Under the pieces are notes generated by a model that was given only the letters and a program-made list of their open reading frames with translations, had not been told where the DNA came from and made no database searches. Made by a program: the position numbers and the translations under genes. From NCBI GenBank assembly GCA_964405975.1, contig CAYOPW010000004.1, positions 1-64,000 on the forward strand: 64,000 nucleotides of DNA, read 5' to 3'. Each line of letters opens with the position of its first letter. Position 1 is the stretch's first letter. Below are positions 44,592 to 53,274 of this stretch, one piece after another. Source of the DNA: Hyphomicrobium_A sp964405975. Lineage in GTDB: Bacteria; Pseudomonadota; Alphaproteobacteria; Rhizobiales; Hyphomicrobiaceae.

Positions 44592-47500
44592 ATGACGAAG
44601 AGCCAAATATCGCGACGCAAAATCCCGCTCAACGGACCGCACGGGCGGCCCGAAGTCCAGGGGCTCTACGATCCCGCTCATGAGCGCGATGCATGCGGCG
44701 TCGGCTTCATTGCTGATATGAAGGGGCGCAAGTCGCATCAGATCATCACCGATGCTCTAAAGATCTTACAGAACTTGGAGCATCGCGGAGCGGTTGGCGC
44801 CGATCCCTTGGCGGGCGACGGCGCGGGCATGCTGGTCCAGATCCCGCACAACTTCCTAAAGGAGGAATGCGCTGAGCTGGGCTTCACGCTTCCGGCCCCG
44901 GGGCGTTATGCGGTGGGTTGCTTATTCTTGCCGCAGGACGAGCGTTTACGCGTTCTTTGCGAGCTAACCTGGGCGCGCATCATAAAGGAACAGGGGCTCG
45001 AACTTCTTGGCTGGAGGTCGGTTCCAGTCGACAATTCTTCGCTGTCTGAAATGGTAATCGAAACCGAGCCCATGCACCGGCAGGTGTTTATCGGTTGCCC
45101 GTTGACGATCCTGGACCAAGACGATTTTGAGCGCCACCTCTATGTGACGCGTAAGGTCGTCTCCAACGCGCTCTATCGCGCTTACAAGGGGCGCGACATC
45201 GGCCACTACACGGTTTCGCTGTCAAGCCGTACACTCGTCTACAAGGGCATGTTCCTGTCGAACCAAGTCAAGGCCTACTACAAAGACCTATCCGATCCGC
45301 GCTTCGTCTCAGCGATGGCGCTCGTCCATCAGCGTTTTTCGACAAACACTTTCCCGTCCTGGAAGTTGGCGCATCCCTATCGCATGGTCGCACACAATGG
45401 GGAGATCAATACGCTACGCGGCAACGTCAACTGGATGGCCGCGCGCCAGGCAACCGTTTCGTCTCCCCTTTACGGAGGCGACATTTCCAAGCTTTGGCCG
45501 ATCTCTTATGAGGGCCAATCCGACACTGCATGCTTCGACAACGCGCTCGAGTTCTTGGTCAAGGGCGGCTACAGCCTCTCCCATGCCGCCATGATGCTCA
45601 TCCCCGAGGCATGGGCTGGCAATCCGCTCATGGATCGCAAGCGGCGCGCATTCTATGAATATCATGCCTGCCTCATGGAGCCGTGGGACGGTCCGGCCGC
45701 GATGGCTTTTTCGGATGGCCGCCAAATCGGCGCAACACTCGATCGCAACGGGTTGAGACCAGCGCGTTATTACGTCACGAGAGACGACATCGTGGTGATG
45801 TCGTCTGAAGCGGGCGTGCTGCCAGTGCCTGAAGAGACCATTGTCCAGAAGTGGCGGCTGCAGCCTGGCAAGATGCTGCTCATCGACCTTGAGAGGGGCC
45901 GCATCATCTCTGATAAAGAACTCAAGAGTGAGATTTCGACTAGCCATCCATACGACACCTGGCTAAAGCGCACGCAGATCAAGGTGTCCGACCTGCCGCT
46001 GCCCGCGCAACGCGAACCGGTAAAGAAGACCAACGTTTCACTGCTCGATCTGCAGCAAGCGTTTGGCTACACGCAGGAAAGTCTCAAGCTTCTTATGACG
46101 CCCATGGCCGAAGCCGGTCAGGAAGGCATTGGCTCAATGGGCACAGACACGCCGCTGTCTGCCCTGTCGTCGAAGTCGAAGCTGCTGCACACGTATTTCA
46201 AGCAGAACTTTGCACAGGTGACGAACCCGCCGATCGACTCGATACGCGAAGAGCTCGTCATGAGCCTCGTCTCCTTTATTGGGCCGCGCCCAAACATTCT
46301 CGATCTTGAGGGCACCTCGCGCCAGAAGCGGTTGGAAGTCTTTCAACCTATCCTGACGAATGAGGACTTGGAGCGCGTGCGCCAGATTGGTGAGGTGAAG
46401 GACAACGAATTCTCGTCGGTCACAATCGACATCACCTACTCGGCAGACACAGGCGCCGACGGCATGGGCCCAGCACTTGATAGCATCTGTGCCGAGGCCG
46501 AGGAGGCCGTTCGCTCAAACGAGTACAACATCATTATTTTGTCCGATCGCGGCGTAGGACCGGATCGCATTCCTGTCCCGGCGCTTTTGGCCACCTCAGC
46601 GGTCCACCATCACTTGATTAAGCAGGGCTTGCGGACGAGCGTCGGACTTGTCGTGGAGACAGGTGAAGCGCATGAGGTGCATCAGTTCTGCACGCTTGCT
46701 GGCTACGGCGCTGAGGCGATCAATCCCTACATCGCATTCGAAACGTTAGAAGGAATGCTGCCCGATCTCAACGAGGAGCAGACGGCTGAGGACGTGAAGA
46801 AGAGCTACATCAAGGCCGTCGGCAAAGCGATCTTGAAGGTCATGGCCAAGATGGGCATCTCGACCTATCAGTCCTATTGCGGCGCGCAGATCTTCGACTC
46901 CGTTGGCCTGAAATCGTCCTTTGTCGATCGCTTCTTTACCGGCACCCACACGCAGATCGAAGGCGTGGGCTTGCGAGAGATCGCCCAGGAGACGGTCAGA
47001 CGCCACACGGCGGCCTTCGGCGACGTGCCCGTACTCGACCACGAGCTGGACGTGGGCGGCGAATATGCGTTCCGCGTGCGCGGCGAGGATCACGTGTGGC
47101 GCCCCAATGTCGTCGCTGATCTGCAGCACGCCGTGCGGGCCAACCTCCCCGACAAGTACCGCACGTATGCCCAGCGGGTGAATGATCAGTCCGAACAGCT
47201 GCTGACCATGCGCGGCATGTTCCGCTTGCTCCCAGCTGAGTCCACGGGACGCAAGCCGGTGCCACTCGACGAGGTCGAGCCGGCAGCCGAGATCGTCAAG
47301 CGGTTCTCAACCGGCGCCATGAGCTTTGGCTCAATAAGCCGCGAGGCGCACACCACGCTCGCCATCGCGATGAACCGCATTGGGGGCAAATCGAACACAG
47401 GCGAGGGCGGCGAGGAAACTGACCGCTTCAAGCCATTAGCCAACGGCGATTCCATGCGCTCGGCGATCAAGCAAGTCGCGTCTGGCCGTTTCGGTGTCAC

Positions 47501-49328
47501 GACCGAGTATCTCGCCAACTCCGACATGATGCAGATCAAGATGGCACAAGGCGCAAAGCCCGGCGAGGGCGGGCAGCTACCCGGCCATAAGGTCGACGCG
47601 GTGATCGCCAAGGTGCGCCATTCCACGCCGGGCGTTGGACTTATCTCACCCCCGCCGCACCATGACATCTACTCGATTGAGGATTTGGCGCAGCTCATCT
47701 TCGATCTAAAGAACGCCAACCCCCAAGGTGACGTCTCGGTCAAACTTGTCTCCGAGGTCGGCGTCGGCACCGTTGCCGCGGGGGTCGCCAAGGCGCGCGC
47801 CGACCACGTCACGATTTCCGGTTTCGAAGGCGGCACTGGCGCCTCGCCACTTACATCGATCAAGCACGCCGGCTCCCCCTGGGAAATTGGGCTCGCAGAA
47901 ACGCACCAGACGCTGGTGCTCAACCAACTGCGCGGGCGCATCGCAGTTCAAGTCGACGGCGGGCTGCGCACGGGCCGGGACGTCGTGGTTGGGGCTCTGC
48001 TTGGCGCCGATGAGTTTGGATTTTCCACCGCACCGCTTATCGCGGCAGGCTGCATCATGATGCGCAAGTGTCACCTGAACACCTGCCCGGTCGGCGTTGC
48101 CACACAGGACCCTGTGCTGCGCGCCAGATTCCAGGGCAAACCCGAGCACGTGATCAACTACTTCTTCTTCGTCGCCGAAGAGGTCCGCGAGATCATGGCC
48201 GCACTTGGCTTCCGAACCTTTGCCGAGATGATCGGGCAGTCGGATGTGCTCAATAAGGACCGCGCGATTGACCATTGGAAAGCCAAAGGACTCGATTTTT
48301 CCAAGATCTTCTACAAGCCGGAGATGCCTGAGCACGTTGCGATTCATAATTCCGAGCGCCAGGACCACGGGCTGGACAAGGTGCTCGACAACAAATTGAT
48401 CGAATTGTGCCGTCCGGCCATCGAGTCCCGCAAGCCCGTCAAGGAAGACCTCGACATCAAGAATACCGATCGCAGCACCGGCACCATGCTGTCAGGCGAA
48501 ATCGCCAAGCGCTACGGTCATGCCGGCCTGCCCGAAGACACCATCTGGCTGACATTAAAGGGCACCGCCGGTCAGAGCTTTGGCGCATGGGGTGCGCGCG
48601 GCGTCACACTCGATCTTGTCGGCGAGGGCAATGACTACATTGGCAAGGGCCTATCCGGCGCCAAGCTGATCATCCGCCCGAACGCGGTCTCAGGCATCAC
48701 GCCGGAGGAGAGCATCATCGTCGGCAACACGGTCCTCTATGGTGCTATCACCGGCGAATGTTATTTCCGCGGCATCGCGGGCGAGCGATTTGCCGTGCGC
48801 AACTCGGGTGCCGTCGCCGTCGTGGAAGGCACCGGCGATCACTGCTGCGAATATATGACCGGTGGTGTCGTCGTCGTGCTGGGGCGGACGGGGCGCAACT
48901 TCGCAGCCGGCATGTCAGGCGGTATAGCTTACGTGCTCGATGAGGGCGGCACCCTCGAGTCTATGTGCAATCTCGCCATGGTCGACCTGGAACCCATTGA
49001 GGCCGATCAAGAGGCTATCGAAGAGCTCACAAACGGCAAGACAGGCGACCTTGAGAGCCACGGGCTGGTCGAGATCATGAGCGACATGACGAAGCGTGAC
49101 GCGGAGCGGCTCTATCATCTCATTGCGCGCCACGGCCATTACACGAACTCGGCGAAAGCCAAGCACATACTCGCTAACTGGAGCGAATTTCTGCCGAAGT
49201 TCAAGAAAGTCATGCCCCTGGAGTACCGGCGCGCCCTTGCCGAAATCGCCAAGGCGCAGGCCGCTAACGCGACGGGGTTAGAGGTGCTCGAGATTGGCCT
49301 CAAGACAGCGGATGCTGGCAGCAACTGA
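44592..49328 (+). CDS. gltB: Glutamate synthase (NADPH) large subunit
   Basis: GltB makes glutamate from glutamine and 2-oxoglutarate with GltD. At 1578 residues it is full length. The class II glutaminase domain follows a 34-residue propeptide ending ERDA, with catalytic C35 in CGVGF exposed by processing. The central domain, FMN-binding synthase domain (SVKLVSEVGVGTVAAGVAKARADHVTISGFEGGTGASP) and C-terminal GXGXG beta-helix follow. The 3Fe-4S ligands are C1154, C1160 and C1165 (C-x5-C-x4-C). gltD is 116 bases downstream on the same strand. Confidence 0.98.
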   Translation: MTKSQISRRKIPLNGPHGRPEVQGLYDPAHERDACGVGFIADMKGRKSHQIITDALKILQNLEHRGAVGADPLAGDGAGMLVQIPHNFLKEECAELGFTLPAPGRYAVGCLFLPQDERLRVLCELTWARIIKEQGLELLGWRSVPVDNSSLSEMVIETEPMHRQVFIGCPLTILDQDDFERHLYVTRKVVSNALYRAYKGRDIGHYTVSLSSRTLVYKGMFLSNQVKAYYKDLSDPRFVSAMALVHQRFSTNTFPSWKLAHPYRMVAHNGEINTLRGNVNWMAARQATVSSPLYGGDISKLWPISYEGQSDTACFDNALEFLVKGGYSLSHAAMMLIPEAWAGNPLMDRKRRAFYEYHACLMEPWDGPAAMAFSDGRQIGATLDRNGLRPARYYVTRDDIVVMSSEAGVLPVPEETIVQKWRLQPGKMLLIDLERGRIISDKELKSEISTSHPYDTWLKRTQIKVSDLPLPAQREPVKKTNVSLLDLQQAFGYTQESLKLLMTPMAEAGQEGIGSMGTDTPLSALSSKSKLLHTYFKQNFAQVTNPPIDSIREELVMSLVSFIGPRPNILDLEGTSRQKRLEVFQPILTNEDLERVRQIGEVKDNEFSSVTIDITYSADTGADGMGPALDSICAEAEEAVRSNEYNIIILSDRGVGPDRIPVPALLATSAVHHHLIKQGLRTSVGLVVETGEAHEVHQFCTLAGYGAEAINPYIAFETLEGMLPDLNEEQTAEDVKKSYIKAVGKAILKVMAKMGISTYQSYCGAQIFDSVGLKSSFVDRFFTGTHTQIEGVGLREIAQETVRRHTAAFGDVPVLDHELDVGGEYAFRVRGEDHVWRPNVVADLQHAVRANLPDKYRTYAQRVNDQSEQLLTMRGMFRLLPAESTGRKPVPLDEVEPAAEIVKRFSTGAMSFGSISREAHTTLAIAMNRIGGKSNTGEGGEETDRFKPLANGDSMRSAIKQVASGRFGVTTEYLANSDMMQIKMAQGAKPGEGGQLPGHKVDAVIAKVRHSTPGVGLISPPPHHDIYSIEDLAQLIFDLKNANPQGDVSVKLVSEVGVGTVAAGVAKARADHVTISGFEGGTGASPLTSIKHAGSPWEIGLAETHQTLVLNQLRGRIAVQVDGGLRTGRDVVVGALLGADEFGFSTAPLIAAGCIMMRKCHLNTCPVGVATQDPVLRARFQGKPEHVINYFFFVAEEVREIMAALGFRTFAEMIGQSDVLNKDRAIDHWKAKGLDFSKIFYKPEMPEHVAIHNSERQDHGLDKVLDNKLIELCRPAIESRKPVKEDLDIKNTDRSTGTMLSGEIAKRYGHAGLPEDTIWLTLKGTAGQSFGAWGARGVTLDLVGEGNDYIGKGLSGAKLIIRPNAVSGITPEESIIVGNTVLYGAITGECYFRGIAGERFAVRNSGAVAVVEGTGDHCCEYMTGGVVVVLGRTGRNFAAGMSGGIAYVLDEGGTLESMCNLAMVDLEPIEADQEAIEELTNGKTGDLESHGLVEIMSDMTKRDAERLYHLIARHGHYTNSAKAKHILANWSEFLPKFKKVMPLEYRRALAEIAKAQAANATGLEVLEIGLKTADAGSN

Positions 49329-49444
49329 CCCATTCGCAATGAAAAGTCTCGGGTGCGGTCGCTGGACTTATGTAAGACGTTAGGGACACGACGAACGGCG
49401 GCGCAACCAGTTGGTGCAATGCCGGTTCACAACTCAGGAAGCTA

Positions 49445-50890
49445 ATGGGCAAGGTTACGGGATTTCTGGAGTTTGAACGCGCCGAGCGCAAATATGCGCC
49501 TGTTGAGGAGCGCGTAAAGCATTGGCATGAGTTTGTGCTGCCGCTCGGCGAGGAAGAGACCCGGGTCCAGGCTGCGCGCTGCATGGACTGCGGCATTCCC
49601 TATTGTCACACTGGCTGCCCGGTCAATAACCAAATCCCGGACTGGAATGACCTCGTCTACGATGGCGAATGGCAGCGCGCCGCGATCAATCTGCACTCGA
49701 CCAATAACTTTCCCGAAGTCACCGGACGAATTTGTCCCGCACCGTGCGAAGCAGCCTGCACGCTCAACATCGAAGACATACCCGTTACCATCAAGACGAT
49801 CGAATGCGCGATTGCCGATCGCGCTTTCAAGGAAGGTTGGGTCGCACCTGAGCCGCCAGAAACCAAAACCGGCAAGCGCATCGCCATTGTCGGCTCCGGT
49901 CCGGCAGGCCTTGCCGCCGCGCAGCAACTTGCGCGCGCTGGTCATGAGGTGCACGTCTACGAGAAGCACGCCAAGCCCGGCGGCCTCCTGCGCTACGGCA
50001 TTCCCGACTTCAAGATGGAAAAGCACATTATCGATAGGCGCGTGACGCAGATGGAGGCCGAAGGCGTCACCTTTCACTGCAACGTCCACGTTGGAAAGGA
50101 TCTATCGGTCAAGAAATTAGAGGCCGCGCACGCCGCACTGCTACTTTCGGGCGGCTCAGAGCACCCCTTCGACTTTTTCGCAGAGGCACCGGGCCGGGAT
50201 CTCGACGGGATCCATTACGCTATGGATTTCCTGCCGCAGCAAAACCGTCGCGTCTCGGGCGAAACGCCGCCAGCGATCACTGATGCCGAAGAAATCCTCG
50301 CCAAAGACAAGCACGTCATTGTTATCGGCGGCGGTGATACAGGCTCTGACTGCATCGGAACGTCGTTCCGCCAGGGCGCCAAGTCGGTCACTCAGCTCGA
50401 GATCATGCCGATGCCGCCTGAAAAGGAGAACAAGGGACTGACATGGCCCAATTGGCCGCTCAAGCTGCGCGTTTCCAGCAGCCAGGCCGAAGGTGCCGAC
50501 GTTGAGTACTCTATTTCCACAACGGGTTTTTCGGGCAGCGACGGCAAGGTCGAGAAACTTCACTACACCAGGGTCGATAATAAGCTGCAGCCTGTTGCTG
50601 GTACGGAAGGCGAGTTGCCCGCTGACCTCGTGCTCTTCGCCATGGGATTTTCAGGACCTGTCGCCGATGACCTGGTGAACGAGCTCGAACTTGAGGTCGT
50701 GCCGCGCGGCCGCTTTAAGGGACTTGATGCCAACGAGCGGGACTACAGGATTTCTGGCCGCGAGAGGATCTTTGCTGCAGGCGATATCCGCCGCGGGCAG
50801 TCGCTTGTCGTGTGGGCGATCCGCGAAGGGCGGCAAGCCGCACACGCGATCGACAAGTTCCTGATGGGCTCAACGACGCTGCCGCGCTAA
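49445..50890 (+). CDS. gltD: Glutamate synthase (NADPH) small subunit
   Basis: GltD passes electrons from NADPH through FAD and iron-sulfur clusters to GltB. The 481-residue protein has N-terminal 4Fe-4S cysteines at C46, C49, C54, C58 and C97, C101, C105, an FAD-binding loop IAIVGSGPAGLAAAQQLARAG near residue 146, an NADPH loop VIGGGDTGSDCIGTS near 296, and the closing FAAGDIRRGQSLVVWAIREGR. AGGAAG precedes the ATG. It ends convergently with an SGNH-fold gene. Confidence 0.97.
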   Translation: MGKVTGFLEFERAERKYAPVEERVKHWHEFVLPLGEEETRVQAARCMDCGIPYCHTGCPVNNQIPDWNDLVYDGEWQRAAINLHSTNNFPEVTGRICPAPCEAACTLNIEDIPVTIKTIECAIADRAFKEGWVAPEPPETKTGKRIAIVGSGPAGLAAAQQLARAGHEVHVYEKHAKPGGLLRYGIPDFKMEKHIIDRRVTQMEAEGVTFHCNVHVGKDLSVKKLEAAHAALLLSGGSEHPFDFFAEAPGRDLDGIHYAMDFLPQQNRRVSGETPPAITDAEEILAKDKHVIVIGGGDTGSDCIGTSFRQGAKSVTQLEIMPMPPEKENKGLTWPNWPLKLRVSSSQAEGADVEYSISTTGFSGSDGKVEKLHYTRVDNKLQPVAGTEGELPADLVLFAMGFSGPVADDLVNELELEVVPRGRFKGLDANERDYRISGRERIFAAGDIRRGQSLVVWAIREGRQAAHAIDKFLMGSTTLPR

Positions 50891-50969
50891 GCGGCAAATG
50901 AAGAACGCCTTCAAGGATAAAGCCGGCTCTGCGCGAGCGCGCGCCAACGGTCATTTCTGCCGGCCGTGC

Positions 50970-52277
50970 TCAGCGCTGTCTTGAGTGCCTTTCCCCTACC
51001 TTCTTCAATACCGGCTGCGACTGGACCGCTGCCGTCTCTTGCGGCTTCGGCCAAGAAACATCGTCTGCTCGACCCGGTTTTGGGGGGAGCCGCTCACCTT
51101 TTTCAAGCACGCGGAAGTACGGCGTCTGCGTTGGCGACGTTTTGTGCCGGCCAGCAGCCGCACTGACCGGAGGGACGATCGAGCTCATCACCGTCAGTCC
51201 GCCAGAGATTTGGTCGACCAGGACGTCTCCCATCTGCGATGGGCGATCTGGTCTCTCTTTGCGCGTCACCAAAGCAACGACGGCAGCAGAGATAGCCGGC
51301 CGGACCAATTCAACCGTTATGACCTCTTCAAGTCCGCTCTGATTGCGAACTTTGAGGTCGACCTTGCCGTGATCGGCCTTTTGCCCGCCCGCTGCTCCGA
51401 GGGCAGCCCCAGCGTTTCTGGCTTTCTTGGCCGCAAGCTTCTGTTTGCTCTTGGCGTCCCCAGCTCCCAGGCGTGCCCTGTCAGGATTGATCCTTGCTTG
51501 CTCAGCCGGGCTGCCGGCGAGTGGAATTGCGCGCTCCCGGCGCGCTTGCACCAGATCGCGCTTAAGCTCCCTTTGGACGAAATGAGCGAGCTTGCGATAG
51601 CCCGCATTGGTAAAATGTACGCCATCGGTATCGCGCAGGCGCCGGATCCGTCCGGTGACATCGGGACCATAAGGGCTATAGCCGCGGCCGTCGTCGACGA
51701 AACTTGCGTATGAGTCAATAAAGCGGACACCATTCAGGTAGGCGCGCTCGCGAATGATGTCGTTCATCAGCCGCGCACGCTCATTGTCTCGCCACCGCCT
51801 CATGTTCGGCAGACCGACCCAATAGACTGCTCGATTGCCTTGCTTCAGGGCTTTCATCAGCCGATCCACGCGCTCGGCGTACATCTTGCGCCACTTCTCA
51901 TTACGCGAGCCCAACCGCTTTCCGCTGAGGCTAAACCGATCCCGCGCGCCGAGCATGACGATGGCAATGTGGGGCCTGTCGCCGGCGAAGGACTGCTCGA
52001 TTTTGGCGAGGTCCCTCATGGACCTGCGATTCATGATTCCAGATAAATCCCATCGGCGACGCTGGATGTTGACACGAGCACCGCTGGTGGTGGGCTCAAG
52101 CATGCCGTTGAGCAGCCCTTCGGCCAACCAGTCGCCAATCACCTGCACCTGGTAGACATCGTTGACGGGGAACGGTGTGATGAAGCTGCCACGGACGCCG
52201 CCCTCCTGCCCAGAGGCCACCGTTGCCCACGCAACGGCGAGAGTCGATAGGATTGCTGTGACAAAGGCGCGTTTCAC
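50970..52277 (-). CDS. Exported SGNH-fold protein (DUF459), degenerate active site
   Basis: 435 residues from a GTG start with GGAGC upstream. A signal peptide ends near ASG-QEG. The SGNH/GDSL fold is suggested by the block I position VQVIGDWLAEGL, block III VMLGARDRF and block V DGVHFTNAGYRKLA, which keeps the Asp and His. In block I Trp stands where the catalytic Ser should be, and in block III Arg replaces Asn, so ordinary esterase activity is doubtful. A C-terminal half of about 190 residues is basic and Pro/Ala-rich. I recall related alphaproteobacterial DUF459 proteins with the same loss. Confidence 0.75.
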   Translation of the reverse strand: MKRAFVTAILSTLAVAWATVASGQEGGVRGSFITPFPVNDVYQVQVIGDWLAEGLLNGMLEPTTSGARVNIQRRRWDLSGIMNRRSMRDLAKIEQSFAGDRPHIAIVMLGARDRFSLSGKRLGSRNEKWRKMYAERVDRLMKALKQGNRAVYWVGLPNMRRWRDNERARLMNDIIRERAYLNGVRFIDSYASFVDDGRGYSPYGPDVTGRIRRLRDTDGVHFTNAGYRKLAHFVQRELKRDLVQARRERAIPLAGSPAEQARINPDRARLGAGDAKSKQKLAAKKARNAGAALGAAGGQKADHGKVDLKVRNQSGLEEVITVELVRPAISAAVVALVTRKERPDRPSQMGDVLVDQISGGLTVMSSIVPPVSAAAGRHKTSPTQTPYFRVLEKGERLPPKPGRADDVSWPKPQETAAVQSQPVLKKVGERHSRQR

Positions 52278-52451
52278 ATTCGCTCCAGAGAGCTTGCATC
52301 AGCCACTGCTCAGCATGCGCTAAGCCGGCGCAGCAGTATTGTCCCTGCTACACCGCTTAAGCACAAGACGTAAACATGGCTCCACTGCGGCGCAAGAAGC
52401 GACACGCCCTTTCCTCTGGGTAAGAAACGCGCCTTGCAAAGGCTGCCTTTA

Positions 52452-53009
52452 CTAGGCGGCTTTGGCTTTCTTGACGCTCTTGTGGCGAACCGGCACCTGT
52501 TTGGCTCGTGCAGACTGCCAGCTGCGGTCCTCAAGCTCCGACCCGCGATGATGTGTCGTCAAGACCACATCCTCAGCTTCGAATGCCTCGCGAAGAACCT
52601 CGACGCAATTCTGCGGTTTCGCATCGCCACACATAAACACATCGAGTGCCGCATAGTTGGCTTCGGGCCAGCTATGAATGGAGATGTGACTCTCCGCCAG
52701 CACAGCAACGCCTGAAACGCCGCCATTAGGCGTGAAGTGATGCAAATGAATGTGCAACAGCGTAGCGCCTGCTACGTTCACACATCGCTCTAGCGTTCGC
52801 TTGATATGCTGAATATCATCGAGCCGTCGGGCGCCGAATAGATCCACTATAAGGTGGGTTCCGGCGAACCGAACGCCATCGCGCTCGATGAAGAAGTCCT
52901 TCCTATCTTCGTGCGCCACTTGCGCAGCTTCACGATGATCTTCCTCTTGGGCGGTGCTTGAACGAGTCAAGTCCATCCCCAATTGGAAGAGGGTGTCATA
53001 AAAGGCCAT
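52452..53009 (-). CDS. speH: S-adenosylmethionine decarboxylase proenzyme
   Basis: The pyruvoyl enzyme that decarboxylates S-adenosylmethionine for spermidine synthesis. The core GVRFAGTHLIVDLFGA, LHIHLHHFTPNGGVSGVAVLAESHISIHSWPE and DVFMCGD identify the prokaryotic class 1B type; self-cleavage before S107 makes the pyruvoyl group and C127 is the conserved proton donor. At 185 residues it is longer than the usual 120-130 because of a 40-residue N-terminal extension and a Lys-rich tail. I recall similar N-termini in other Hyphomicrobiales. No spermidine synthase gene is adjacent. Confidence 0.9.
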   Translation of the reverse strand: MAFYDTLFQLGMDLTRSSTAQEEDHREAAQVAHEDRKDFFIERDGVRFAGTHLIVDLFGARRLDDIQHIKRTLERCVNVAGATLLHIHLHHFTPNGGVSGVAVLAESHISIHSWPEANYAALDVFMCGDAKPQNCVEVLREAFEAEDVVLTTHHRGSELEDRSWQSARAKQVPVRHKSVKKAKAA

Positions 53010-53274
53010 GTGACCCTCCCCAACCAGTAGACAGAGGTGACCCGCCCGCTCCTTACCTTTGGGGTGTAGGAATTCCTTGACCTTAGGGGCAGGTGGACGA
53101 ACGGAGAGGGCTCATATGAGGCACACCCCCCCCTAGCGCAAGGAAAAAAGCGTCCGCAGCGCCAAAAAAGTCTGCCATGATGTTCACGTATTCTTAATCA
53201 ACCCTGCCGCCATCGGGCAAACAAGGCCGGTAAGCCGGACCGCGTCAATGGGCGTGCTGTCATAAACGCGCACA

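Noticed and set aside
44216..44632. Minus-strand frame upstream of gltB
   Set aside because: It overlaps the gltB start, and composition and motifs give no support.
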